In this document: positions 44,184 through 53,605 of the stretch, in pieces
Layout of the letters: the number at the start of each line of letters is the position of its first letter
Position numbering within the stretch: the first letter of the stretch is position 1
Source: Bacteroidota bacterium
GTDB lineage: Bacteria > Bacteroidota > Bacteroidia > Cytophagales > Cyclobacteriaceae
Direction of reading: 5' to 3'
DNA length: 64,000 nt
Assembly: GCA_024280115.1 (NCBI GenBank)
Contig: JAJRQT010000185.1
Location: 1-64,000, forward strand
The notes under the pieces: generated by a model
The model's database searches: none
What the model was told of the DNA's origin: nothing
The model's input: the letters and a program-made list of their open reading frames with translations, nothing else
Made by a program: the position numbers and the translations under genes

Positions 44184-46856
44184 ATGAAATATCTTATTTC
44201 ATTATCTATATACTTGCTCTTCGCAACACCCGCATTCGCACAGTTTGATTTCTTTAATAAGCCACCGACCATTGATAAAATCAAAGATTTCACAACATTT
44301 GAAAATTCAGGCGCTCAAAAAATTGTGCTGACAGGGATAGGTCCTGGAAGGGGGGAAAGTAACCAAACTGTAACAATTAAGGCATTTTCTAATAACCTGA
44401 ATTTAATTAATCATCCAAAAATAGAGTATGACCAGAGTACAACAGCAGTTTTAATCTTTACAGCCAAAACAAACAATAGTGGGAAAGCTACTATTACTGT
44501 AGAGCTGGACGATGGTCAGAATTGGAATAATACAACTGAAACTTCGTTTGACATCATAGTTAAGCCCATAAATAGCCCACCATCATTTAAACTGAGTACA
44601 AATGTGGTAAATGTTGATGAGGGCAAGGGAAAAGTAAAAATTAAAAAATTTGCCACACAAATTGAAGATGGCGACCCTGACAAGAAGCAAAATCTTGCAT
44701 TTATAATTACATTAAAAAAATCTGATAATAGTTTGACCTTCAAGTCGTCTCCAAAGATTGATGTGAGAAATGGAGATCTCAGTTTTGAAGCAAATATAAA
44801 CAGTTTTGGAAAAGCTACTTTTTCGGTCATTCTGAAGGACGATGGTGGAACTGAAAATGGAGGAAACGATACGAGCACATCATCTGATTTTACTATATCA
44901 GTAAAAAATATCAACGATCCCCCAACGTTGGCTGACATTAACCCGGTTACATTAAATGAAGATCCCGGTGAAAAATCAGTTGGCTTAAAGGGTATTTCAT
45001 CAGGAGCTAATGAATCTCAAAAATTGACTATAAAAGCTGTTTCTGATAATCCAAATCTTATTACTAATATTAAAATTGCATATACACAAGGTAAGACAAC
45101 AGCAACACTGAAATTCACTCCAAAATTGAATCTATTTGGGAGTGCTGTAATTACTGTAACGGTTAATGATGGCCAGTCAAAAGACAACATTATTTCCAAA
45201 GAATTATCTGTCACCGTAAACCCTGTTGCAGATACCCCAAAGGTCACCAATGCGATTGTAAAGAATGGCAAACAGACGACGTCAGGATTGGTAATTAGCA
45301 GGAATACTGCCGATGGTGATGAAGTTACTCATTTCAAAATCACCAGTATTGCAAATGGAAAATTATATTTTAATGATGGTAAAACTCAAATCGTAAACAA
45401 TAAATTCATCACCATCAAACAAGGAAATACAGGTCTTAAGTTTACTCCAAAAACAGGCCCTCCAGTCAATGGAAGTTTTAAAATTCAAGCGGCCACAGGC
45501 GCTAAAGATAGTAATTTGGGTGGCGGAATTATTACAGCAAAAATAACCATAGATAATTCACCACCAGTTATTACTTCAAATCCAGTTGTTACCGGTGAAG
45601 TGGCAAAATTATACACCTATAATATCAAAGCTACCGATCCAAATGCACTGGATAAACTGACATTTAGTTTCGTAATTCCTAATGCGATTAAACCCTGGCT
45701 TAAATCCACTGACAACAAAAATGGAACTGCAAAGATATTTGGCACACCCCCTTCGGGAACAGATGGCCTTTATAAAATTAGTATTAAAGTAAAAGACCAA
45801 CTTGGCAAATCAGCTCAACAAACATATAATCTTAGAGTCAATAAAAAGAATCAGAAACCGGTATTAACCCCACTTTCTTTTAATATTCAGGAAGATGATT
45901 CAGTATTTTTCTCATTTGAGGATTTTGATGCCCACTACACAGATCCGGAAGGTGATGCCATGAAATTTATAAAAATTGCCAGCCTTCCGCAATATGGCAC
46001 GCTAAGATTAGATAGCATGACACTAAACCAAAATGATCTAGTAGAAATTGAAAAAATCGACCAGTTTAAATATATCCCAGATCCAAATTACTTCGGATTG
46101 GATATTTTTGATTGGAATGCTTCGGATGGAAACAATTTTGCACAGGTACCCAAGAGAGTAAGTGTTACAATAGCTTCCGTAAATGATTTACCAGAAATCC
46201 GTGATTTTGAACTTAACCCTTTTGTCTTTGAATTTGGTGATATTGGGGTATCACTAACAGATTCAGGAAGAGTCATAGATGTTGATGGAGATAAGTTAGA
46301 AATGGTTACAGTTTCCATTGCTGAAAACTACATCAATGGTGAAGATTCATTGTATTTTCAATATGTTAATGGTCTAACTTATGATTGGGCTGATTCTGCC
46401 GGGATATTAACCATTCGCGGTATTGAACCCCCATCTGTTTACCAGGAGGCGATAAGGTCTTTGCAATATATCAATCTCAACAGATTATCACCAACTGGCA
46501 GTTATCGTAAAATAGACATTGTCTTGCACGATCCGGATACATTTAGTTTACCATATTCCCGTCTTATCAATTTTGAAAACACCTTCGTGGATTTGGATAT
46601 TCCAAATGGATTCACTCCCAATGATGATGGTGTAAATGACACTTGGAATATAAAAAATTTAGATAGGTATGAAGATTTTCATATTGCTGTTTTTTCCAGA
46701 ACCGGTCAGGAGATATATAAATCCGATAATTATTATTTAAACGAATGGGATGGTAGTTATAATGGAGAACCAGTACCAACAGGAACTTACTATTACTTAA
46801 TTACCCTGAATAAATTTCAAAAAGTTTTCAAAGGGGCATTATTTGTCATGAAATAA
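44184..46856 (+). CDS. large surface adhesin with tandem Ig/cadherin-like repeats and type IX sorting domain
   Basis: An 890-residue secreted protein. After a signal peptide (LLFATPAFAQ) come several domains of about 100 residues with the pattern PPTLADINPVTLNEDPGE ... ATLKFTPKLNLFGSAVITVTVNDG, repeated near 28-120, 132-235 and 250-350. More divergent cadherin-like (Tandem-95, He_PIG-like) modules lie at 355-800 (PVITSNPVV, NQKPVLTPLSFNIQEDD, LFDWNASDG-like ends). The last 85 residues (DIPNGFTPNDDGVNDTWNIK to the C-terminus) are the gliding-motility CHU_C / type B sorting domain, which directs export by the type IX secretion system. A role in surface attachment or matrix is likely. No operon partner is apparent; the gene is convergent with feoB. 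Confidence 0.9.
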   Translation: MKYLISLSIYLLFATPAFAQFDFFNKPPTIDKIKDFTTFENSGAQKIVLTGIGPGRGESNQTVTIKAFSNNLNLINHPKIEYDQSTTAVLIFTAKTNNSGKATITVELDDGQNWNNTTETSFDIIVKPINSPPSFKLSTNVVNVDEGKGKVKIKKFATQIEDGDPDKKQNLAFIITLKKSDNSLTFKSSPKIDVRNGDLSFEANINSFGKATFSVILKDDGGTENGGNDTSTSSDFTISVKNINDPPTLADINPVTLNEDPGEKSVGLKGISSGANESQKLTIKAVSDNPNLITNIKIAYTQGKTTATLKFTPKLNLFGSAVITVTVNDGQSKDNIISKELSVTVNPVADTPKVTNAIVKNGKQTTSGLVISRNTADGDEVTHFKITSIANGKLYFNDGKTQIVNNKFITIKQGNTGLKFTPKTGPPVNGSFKIQAATGAKDSNLGGGIITAKITIDNSPPVITSNPVVTGEVAKLYTYNIKATDPNALDKLTFSFVIPNAIKPWLKSTDNKNGTAKIFGTPPSGTDGLYKISIKVKDQLGKSAQQTYNLRVNKKNQKPVLTPLSFNIQEDDSVFFSFEDFDAHYTDPEGDAMKFIKIASLPQYGTLRLDSMTLNQNDLVEIEKIDQFKYIPDPNYFGLDIFDWNASDGNNFAQVPKRVSVTIASVNDLPEIRDFELNPFVFEFGDIGVSLTDSGRVIDVDGDKLEMVTVSIAENYINGEDSLYFQYVNGLTYDWADSAGILTIRGIEPPSVYQEAIRSLQYINLNRLSPTGSYRKIDIVLHDPDTFSLPYSRLINFENTFVDLDIPNGFTPNDDGVNDTWNIKNLDRYEDFHIAVFSRTGQEIYKSDNYYLNEWDGSYNGEPVPTGTYYYLITLNKFQKVFKGALFVMK

Positions 46857-46891
46857 AATGATATTGATACAATGGTCCTATATCAGCAATT

Positions 46892-46938
46892 GTAATTGAT
46901 TTTCAATAACCCTCTTACCATTTCCTGTAATCAATTAC
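46892..46938. terminator. possible weak terminator between convergent genes
   Basis: A 10-bp perfect stem (GTAATTGATT/AATCAATTAC) with a long 27-base loop between the ends of the adhesin and feoB. AT-rich, so weak at best. Confidence 0.3.
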
Positions 46939-46968
46939 TTTAATCCTTTTATATGATCATCAATCTTT

Positions 46969-49206
46969 TTATAAAAATATTCTCCACAGAAACGCGATAG
47001 AAGCCGTAATAACAACACCTAAAACAATTGGTAGGAATGTTGACACAAGCGTCCATTTAACACTTTTAGTTTCTTTAAAGATCGTAAAGATGGTTGTACT
47101 GCAAGGATTGTGAATCAAGCTGAAGAGCATTAAGTTGATGGCTGTCAAAAGCGTCCACCCTCCACTTTTTAAAATTGATCCCAAAGATTCCGCTGAGTCT
47201 GTTTCAAATATAACTCCAGCTCCTTCATTAATACCATTTACACCGGTCATCAGCACAATTAACATCAGCACCGTTGGAATTACAATCTCATTAGCAGGAA
47301 TCGCTACGATATAAGCAACCAGAATAATTCCATTCAATCCCAAAAACCAGCCTAACGGATCGAGAAAATTAACCATGTGGGCGGCAATTGGTTCCCCTCC
47401 AATATTAATATTGGAAATTAACCATATAATCGCACCAGCCGGAAGGGCAAATACAACTGCTCTCCACAAAACAAACATCGTCCGGTCGATCATTGAAGTA
47501 TAAATGGTTTGCCAAAATTTAGGCACCCTGTACGGTGGTAATTCCAGACTGAAAACTGAAGGTTGCCCCTTTAAGACTGTATTTGATAACCCCCAGGAAA
47601 TTACGAATGTCAAAAATACTCCTAAAAGCGCAACTCCGACAACTGCCATTGCAGAAACAAATCCTGCCAGATGCGCGGGTACCAAAGCTCCAATAAAAAT
47701 AGTAGCAACCAATATTTGGGTAGGCCAGCGCCCATTACAAATGGCAAAATTATTAGTTATAATCGCAATTAACCGTTCGCGTGGTGAATCTATAATTCTT
47801 GTCGCCACCACTCCAGCAGCATTGCATCCAAATCCCATCATCATGGTCATCACCTGCTTTCCATGTGCACCGGCTTTTTTGAATAAATTATCCATATTAA
47901 AAGCCACTCTGGGCAAATACCCAAAATCCTCCAGAAGGGTAAATAATGGAAAGAAAATTGCCATTGGTGGTAGCATTACGCTGATGACCCAGGCAGTAGC
48001 GAGATACATTCCATCAATTAGAAAACCACTCAACCACCATGGAAAATTTAAGATTTCTGCCAGATTCTTTAGAAAAGGATGAACATTTCCAACCAGCATA
48101 TCAAAAAGAAAAGCAGATGGTTTATTTGCTCCCGCAATAGTCAGCCAAAACATGAGGGCAAACAACAGGAACATTACAGGGTAGCCAAAAAACGGACTGA
48201 TAAAAATCCTGTCTAAGAAAAGATCGAGATTGAATTTTTGTTTTTCACCAAGCTTGATGATTGATTTCTGTGAAAGTTTACCTGCTTCCTTAAAAATTCC
48301 CTCTACTAATTTATCGTGAAAGTCTGGAATTAATTGGCTTTTAAACTTTTCAGCACTCTGAATTACCTTTTCAGCTTTTGAATATAAACTTTCACCTGTA
48401 TCTATCTGGTTTTCGCCATTAGAATACAAATGCTCCAATTCACCCTTCCTTAAAGCTCCCATTAAATTTTGATCACCATCAAGGAGCCTGGTTGCCAGCC
48501 ATTTAGAATTTGGCATATCGGGGTATTCTTTTTTTATGGTTTGATTAAGGGAGTTGACCGGTTGCTCAATTTCAGGTGGTAATTCCAGAACAGATCGCGC
48601 TTTAATCGGGTCAGCTGAAATGGCAATTTTCTCGATATTTATAAGCAAATCATAAATTCCTGTCTGGCTTCTTGCGGCCGTCAATACAACTGGTACGCCT
48701 AAATCCCTGGACAATACTTTAGAATCAATCCGAATCCCCTTCTTTTCTGCTTCATCAATTAAATTGACACAGACAATCGCCCGAGATGAAATCTCTAACA
48801 TTTGTAATACAAGGTTAAGATTGCGCTCTAAGCGGGTGGCATCAACTACGATAATAGTTACATCGGGTTTGCCGAAAAGAACAAAATTTCGTGCAATTTC
48901 TTCCTCCATGCTGGAGGATATAAGAGAATAAGTACCCGGTAAATCAACAACTTTATACTTTTTTTCATGAAAGGAATAGCTCCCTTCAGATCTCGCGACT
49001 GTCTTACCTGTCCAGTTGCCTGTATGTTGTTTTAAGCCGGTAAGTGCATTAAAAAGTGTGCTTTTCCCCGTATTAGGATTCCCGGCCAACGCAATAATGA
49101 AATTAGCATCTTCTGCATTAATGCCTAATTTTTGAAGATTGAGTTTATCATGAACAGGACAGTCTGCGCAATTCTTATGCACTGATTTGAACTTGATAGA
49201 AGACAT
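46969..49206 (-). CDS. feoB: ferrous iron transporter FeoB
   Basis: A 745-residue inner-membrane Fe(II) importer. An N-terminal extension with CADCPVH precedes the G-domain: G1 GNPNTGKST at 42-50, VVDLPGTYSL for G3 and CVNLIDEAEKKG for G4 (NLID in place of the canonical NxxD). The core membrane region has GFGCNAAGVVATRIIDSPRERLIA and the conserved NNFAICNGRWP segment, then a second gate-like region (RTMFVLWRAVVFALPAGAIIWL). It ends in helices and NPCSTTIFTIFKETKSVKWT. The gene lies 12 bases after feoA in an operon with one promoter. It is close to standard length. No FeoC gene is adjacent, which is usual in Bacteroidota. Confidence 0.94.
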   Translation of the reverse strand: MSSIKFKSVHKNCADCPVHDKLNLQKLGINAEDANFIIALAGNPNTGKSTLFNALTGLKQHTGNWTGKTVARSEGSYSFHEKKYKVVDLPGTYSLISSSMEEEIARNFVLFGKPDVTIIVVDATRLERNLNLVLQMLEISSRAIVCVNLIDEAEKKGIRIDSKVLSRDLGVPVVLTAARSQTGIYDLLINIEKIAISADPIKARSVLELPPEIEQPVNSLNQTIKKEYPDMPNSKWLATRLLDGDQNLMGALRKGELEHLYSNGENQIDTGESLYSKAEKVIQSAEKFKSQLIPDFHDKLVEGIFKEAGKLSQKSIIKLGEKQKFNLDLFLDRIFISPFFGYPVMFLLFALMFWLTIAGANKPSAFLFDMLVGNVHPFLKNLAEILNFPWWLSGFLIDGMYLATAWVISVMLPPMAIFFPLFTLLEDFGYLPRVAFNMDNLFKKAGAHGKQVMTMMMGFGCNAAGVVATRIIDSPRERLIAIITNNFAICNGRWPTQILVATIFIGALVPAHLAGFVSAMAVVGVALLGVFLTFVISWGLSNTVLKGQPSVFSLELPPYRVPKFWQTIYTSMIDRTMFVLWRAVVFALPAGAIIWLISNINIGGEPIAAHMVNFLDPLGWFLGLNGIILVAYIVAIPANEIVIPTVLMLIVLMTGVNGINEGAGVIFETDSAESLGSILKSGGWTLLTAINLMLFSLIHNPCSTTIFTIFKETKSVKWTLVSTFLPIVLGVVITASIAFLWRIFL

Positions 49207-49218
49207 GTCTTTCTGCGA

Positions 49219-49500
49219 TTACGCAGGGGAAATTTGAATTTTGGAGGCTTGGATTCTCCGCAAAGCAATTAATCCTCCTTTAATTCTGTATGCTGTAGGG
49301 TCTCTGAATGGGCTGCGTATTTCCACTTCTACCAGTGAACCGGGAACAAAGCCTAAATCCATAAGTCTTTGCCTTTCAATTCCCTGGCAGTCCGGAGATA
49401 TTTTTTTCACAAATGCTTTCTGTCCTGGAATTAATTCAGACAGTATGACTTTTGATTCACTTATTATTTCTTTCCCTTTCTTTTTAAATATCTCAAACAT
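49219..49500 (-). CDS. feoA: ferrous iron transport protein FeoA
   Basis: A 93-residue cytoplasmic SH3-like protein. After a 17-residue lead come the FeoA segments LSELIPGQKAFVKKIS, RQRLMDLGFVPGSLVEVE and TAYRIKGGLIALRR. It is needed for full FeoB activity and probably binds it or its G-domain. It is the first gene of the feoAB operon, preceded by an excellent promoter match. I see no obvious Fur box, but iron regulation is expected from the family. Confidence 0.92.
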   Translation of the reverse strand: MFEIFKKKGKEIISESKVILSELIPGQKAFVKKISPDCQGIERQRLMDLGFVPGSLVEVEIRSPFRDPTAYRIKGGLIALRRIQASKIQISPA

Positions 49501-49538
49501 TGTTTTAAAGTCGTTAAAACTAATCGTCTATTATATTA

Positions 49539-49569
49539 CAAATTTAAACTTTGATATAACAAATCCAAA
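49539..49569 (-). promoter_or_regulatory. feoAB promoter, exact Bacteroidota consensus
   Basis: On the minus strand TTTG (49566-49569) and TAAATTTG (49539-49546) are separated by exactly 19 bases, the ideal spacing for the -33/-7 elements of Bacteroidota. The transcript start would be about 30 bases upstream of the feoA ATG. Confidence 0.75.
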
Positions 49570-49829
49570 AATATTGTTAATATAAAAATATTTTTAGGTT
49601 CATCTAAATATTATAACGATATATACCTGGAAAAAGTTCCACGCATTAAAAAATAGTATGCTTTTTGTGAATACTATTCGAAAGGTACTGTGTTTATTTA
49701 ATACAGAAGAAGAAGCACCTACAATTGTAATTCCAAAGAGGACAATTTATTGGAGGACAATAAAAAAACCGTTCCGCTTTAGCCAAAACAGGTCGGTCAC
49801 TTAATGATTTCTGAACCGTATTGGTTTAG
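49570..49829. other. intergenic, nothing recognised
   Basis: About 260 bases between the feo promoter and the end of the hexosaminidase remnant. No gene is supported. Confidence 0.45.
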
Positions 49830-50129
49830 TTAATTTATTATGCTTGTTCTGCTTGATTTACCACTAGCATCAAAAGCCTTCATCCTCACCTGACCACTTA
49901 CATCAACGGGGCCATCATATTTTATTGAATTTACATTGGGTTCTGAGCCATCTGTTGTATATCTGAGCTCAAGACCAGGAAATTCAATGTTTGCAATCAA
50001 TTTACCATTTTCAATGATAGCCCCAGGCAAAGGAATACGATAATTATAACCACCATTCAGGTAACTTAACCGTTGTAATTCTTTTTGAGCCAGGGTATTA
50101 GCAAATGTATTCCAACGAGAATTTATCAC
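49830..50129 (-). pseudogene. C-terminal remnant of GH20 beta-N-acetylhexosaminidase
   Basis: The 99-codon frame encodes only the far end of a family-20 hexosaminidase: RWNTFANTLAQKELQRLSYLNGGYNYRIPLPGA followed by the CHB_HEX_C-like module (LELRYTTDGSEPNVNSIKYDGP, VRMKAFDASGKSS). A full enzyme has 600-750 residues with the catalytic Asp-Glu pair far upstream. Here a TAG stop lies in frame 21 codons upstream of this frame's GTG start, and no more of the enzyme was found before the YfiR gene. It is thus a decayed 3' fragment, not a functional gene. Confidence 0.8.
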
Positions 50130-50261
50130 TTTTTCTCTATTACTTTTATCTTCACAGTGAAAAAACTATGGACAATGACGAGAATTTGATCGTATATAAA
50201 TCTGAATATAATTACCTCTAAACAGGGTAATTTTTTATTTAAAAAATAATGGTAATGGGGC

Positions 50262-50771
50262 TTAAATAATAATCGCAAGGCTTGCCAATGATCCTGAAAC
50301 TACCAATCCTCTACTGGAAGCTTTGGATTCGTTGAGTTCAAACCTAATTCTACCATCTTTTTCTACAAAGTTTATCACAGACCCTTTTTTTGCCATCCCG
50401 GGAGTGTCGGTTATGATAAGTATTGGTTTTGAAGAGGTCCCTACATCAATTTCAATGAGATTTGAAATTGTATTCTCTGAAATAAACAAAATATTACAAT
50501 CATCGATCTCTTCAATTGAATCATATTTCTTTACTACAATAATTGACCCGCTACCAGTTTTCTTTTTTGAAGCAACCATGGAATTCAAGGAATTGATTAT
50601 GTTGGAATTACCATAAACACCGATCACAAAATTTCCTTCGTTATAAGTTTCCGGCCACTTAATATATTTGGTGAAGTTGTAAATAAATAAACTTTGGAAT
50701 TTTTCCTTCTGTGCATGACTTGTCTCAAAGACTGCCATCAATAAAAAAAATAAAAGGAGTATCCTCTTCAT
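50262..50771 (-). CDS. YfiR family protein
   Basis: A 169-residue periplasmic protein. The signal peptide is residues 1-20 (ending SHAQ), and the YfiR/DUF4154 start FQSLFIYNFTKYIKWPE follows directly. NFVIGVYG, ILFISENTISN and ILIITDTPGMAKKGSVINFVEKDGRIRFELNESKA match the family. In Pseudomonas YfiR inhibits a membrane diguanylate cyclase; in Bacteroidota, genes of this family often accompany sensor kinases or TonB systems. No such partner is nearby, so its target is unknown. Confidence 0.88.
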   Translation of the reverse strand: MKRILLLFFLLMAVFETSHAQKEKFQSLFIYNFTKYIKWPETYNEGNFVIGVYGNSNIINSLNSMVASKKKTGSGSIIVVKKYDSIEEIDDCNILFISENTISNLIEIDVGTSSKPILIITDTPGMAKKGSVINFVEKDGRIRFELNESKASSRGLVVSGSLASLAIII

Positions 50772-51036
50772 AATTAAACTAAATTTTCTTTGTCATATTA
50801 ACCTACGAGTTTTTCCTGACAAGAAGGCTTAAATTAGTATTTTCCTATTTATTCATTGATTAATGCAATTGTAACCGGCGGCATGTAATATATTTATCAA
50901 AAAGTGATTATTTTGTATCTCCTTTTTTTGATATAACCCTCCCACTAAATTGCCTTCAGACCGAACCAGCATCCATTTACAATCTTTGCATTTGAACAGG
51001 ATGAATATTTTAAGGTTCATTACATTATAGGTTTAA
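50772..51036. other. intergenic, nothing recognised
   Basis: Divergent spacing between YfiR and the Kir-channel pseudogene, roughly 260 bases up to the promoter box. No gene, repeat or RNA was recognised. Confidence 0.45.
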
Positions 51037-51044
51037 TAAATTTG
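51037..51044 (+). promoter_or_regulatory. possible -7 box of Kir-channel gene
   Basis: TAAATTTG fits TAnnTTTG and lies 34 bases before the ATG. No -33 box. Confidence 0.35.
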
Positions 51045-51078
51045 TTGAAATAAGATTAATCACAAACCCGGATTCCTC

Positions 51079-52024
51079 ATGGTAAAAATTTTTTTAAAAC
51101 AATTTGATGAATATAAGTTTTCTGGCTTTGGTACAAAGACCGACCATCAACCAGAAAGGCTAATCAACAGCGATGGATCGGTAAATGTCGAAAAAAAGGG
51201 ATTAGGTTTTTTCGATCACTTCAGTGTGTTTCATTTTCTTGTTTCAACCAATTGGTTTACTTTTAATTTACTTGTAATAGCTTCCTATATTTCAATAAAT
51301 ATTCTATTTGGTATCATTTACTGGTCAATTGGAATAGATGAAATTGGAGTCAGGCATGAAACGGAATTGGAAGATTTTTTTGAATCCATCTACTTTAGTG
51401 CCCAAACATTTTCCACTGTTGGATACGGGAGAGCAAACCCAGGTAGTCATCTGGCAAATTTTGTTGCCTTTTCAGAAATGCTGTCCGGAATGATGTACCT
51501 CGCACTTGCTGCGGGCCTATTATTTTGCAAGATTTTCGAGGCCTGTTGCCAAAATAGTTTATGGAAAAAAAGCACTAATTGCTCCATACAGGGATGGAAA
51601 AGGGTTTATGTTCAGATTGTCAAATGCAAAAACAAATCTATTACTTGAGGTAAGTGTAAAATTACTCCTTGTAATGAACATTGAAGAGGATGGAAAAGAA
51701 GTTAGAAAATTCTACAATTTATCATTGGAAATGTCAAAGATTAATATGCTCGCTTTAAGTTGGACAGTTGTTCATCCTATAGATAAAAACAGTCCATTAT
51801 TTGAAATTGACAAGGAAACCCTCGATAAATCTAAGGCAGAATTTATGGTATTAATGAACGGAATCAACAATACACTTTCACAAAATGTTCACTCGAGAAC
51901 TTCTTATAAGCATTACGATGTAGAATGGGGTGCGAAATTCTCACCGATCTTTAAATATCATAAGGGCAAAGCAGTTATAGCTGTTGATAAAATCGGATCT
52001 TTTGAAAAGGTGAACTCTTTATAG
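51079..52024 (+). pseudogene. inward-rectifier potassium channel (KirBac), frameshifted
   Basis: Encodes a bacterial Kir channel of about 315 residues. The front half (from 51079) has the first membrane helix (LLVIASYISINILFGIIYW), the pore helix and the selectivity filter FSTVGYGR. The cytoplasmic gating domain begins ARFSRPVAKIVYGKKALIAPY in a different frame, continuing to 52024. The break is in the second membrane helix at about 51520-51526: the run CTATTATTTTGCAAG has one T too many; with TTT the helix reads LAAGLLFARFSRPVAKI. As written, the first frame stops at 51648 after a nonsense tail. A real mutation would give a truncated pore without gating domain. An insertion in a T tract is also a typical sequencing error. 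Confidence 0.85.
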
Positions 52025-52215
52025 TTTTGGTAAATTATTCCGGCCACTCTTCGTTCTGTTTTGGCTTCTTAAAGTCAATGCACTTGTCTTCAAGACACAA
52101 CATCCAGTAGGAGGATTAAACACAATTTCATTGTATTGGCAGATTGAAATTTTTTTCAAGGAATATACACATAAAATAAGTTCCCAACTTTTTCTTTCTT
52201 TATGTATAGAAAAAG

Positions 52216-53448
52216 CTACTCGTATCTCAATGCATCAATGGGATCCAACTTAGAGGCTTTGTAAGCTGGGTAATAACCTGAAATGAGCCCAACAATTAGA
52301 CAAACCACAAAACCCATAATAACCCACTCCCACGGTGCTACAAAGTTTCCTGATTTAATAATATTTGCAATTACATTCCCAATACTCAATCCAATAATTA
52401 CCCCAGCAATTCCACCCATTAAACATATAAGAACCGCTTCTATAAGAAATTGAAGTCTTATCTTAATGGGCGTAGCGCCAATAGCTTTCCTCACTCCTAT
52501 TTCACGTGTTCTCTCGGTCACCGAAACCAGCATAATATTGATCAAGCCAATTGATGCTCCGATAAGGGTAATTAATCCGATGGAAAATCCGCCAATTCTC
52601 AGGTAACCGGTCAACTGATCTAATTCTTCCGCCAGCGTTTTATTTAACTTTATATCAAACGACTCCTCTTCCCCAATAGGATCTCTTCGTATTTTCCTCA
52701 TCAAGCTGGTCGCCTCGCCAATGGAATGATTCATTTTTGTCGGATCATTTACATTTACTGTTATCTGGTAATCTAAATACCCTCTACGGGAAATTCTAAT
52801 AGCATTTTTAAAAGGCACAAAAACTGTTCTATCCGAATAAGTATTCCCTCCAAAACCTCCCTTTTTTTCCAAAACTCCAATCACAACAAATTTGTTACCG
52901 TAAAATGATATTTTTTTATTTATAGGATCTTCATTTTCAAAAAGATTATTAACTACCTCATTACCTATAATTACATAGTTTACTCCTTTTTGTATATCAA
53001 GTGAGGTGAAATTACGACCATTACTGATATTGTAATTTCGAATAATCATATAATTCTCATCCACACCTCTGATCGTAAAATTTGGAGTTGTCTTCTTAGA
53101 TAATCTCTTGATCTCGGCCCCGCCTGATACGTATAAATGTAGCGTTGCCATACCCTCCGAGAATCTTTCTTTAAATTCCAATACCTCATCTTTTTGCAAT
53201 AGTGGATATTTTTTTTGCTCTTTCCCCTCCTGAACAGTTCTATCAGGTCTTTTTCTTGATATATCGAAAGAATTTGCACCTAAACTTGAAAAGCTGGTGT
53301 CAATTGATGCCTTAATGCCATCAATAGCAGTCAGGATACCTACCAATGAAGTAATTCCTATGGCTATGATGGAAGCGGTAAGAATCGTTCTCAGTAAATT
53401 TGACTTAATAGATTTAATACCTTCTCTTATATTTTCTTTTAAATTCAT
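52216..53448 (-). CDS. ABC transporter permease, MacB-like
   Basis: A 410-residue inner-membrane permease of the MacB family. The first helix is at 20-42 (RTILTASIIAIGITSLVGIL), followed by a MacB_PCD periplasmic domain (FSSLGANSFDISRK, NRIR-like later segments) to about 275. Three FtsX helices follow, with VTERTREIGVRKAIGATPIKIRLQFLIEAVLI between the first two, and the conserved end SGYYPAYKASKLDPIDALRYE. It is the compact MacB-type permease with one FtsX domain, unlike the two-domain version at 12583. Partner ATPase and adaptor genes are not adjacent. Confidence 0.9.
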   Translation of the reverse strand: MNLKENIREGIKSIKSNLLRTILTASIIAIGITSLVGILTAIDGIKASIDTSFSSLGANSFDISRKRPDRTVQEGKEQKKYPLLQKDEVLEFKERFSEGMATLHLYVSGGAEIKRLSKKTTPNFTIRGVDENYMIIRNYNISNGRNFTSLDIQKGVNYVIIGNEVVNNLFENEDPINKKISFYGNKFVVIGVLEKKGGFGGNTYSDRTVFVPFKNAIRISRRGYLDYQITVNVNDPTKMNHSIGEATSLMRKIRRDPIGEEESFDIKLNKTLAEELDQLTGYLRIGGFSIGLITLIGASIGLINIMLVSVTERTREIGVRKAIGATPIKIRLQFLIEAVLICLMGGIAGVIIGLSIGNVIANIIKSGNFVAPWEWVIMGFVVCLIVGLISGYYPAYKASKLDPIDALRYE

Positions 53449-53605
53449 AATTTTGAATCTGATGCCTATGTCATTAAATTTTCAATCATATTTAGGCTTT
53501 CAAATGAATTATTATAATGTAAATCTATAATAAGGTAGGTGTTTCTTTAACAATTATTATTTTAGATTCGTTATAAGTACATCATCGGTCGAAAAGGTTT
53601 TTAAA

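Noticed and set aside
47504-48082. A 192-codon plus-strand frame within feoB
   Set aside because: Antisense to conserved FeoB transmembrane motifs; no independent features.
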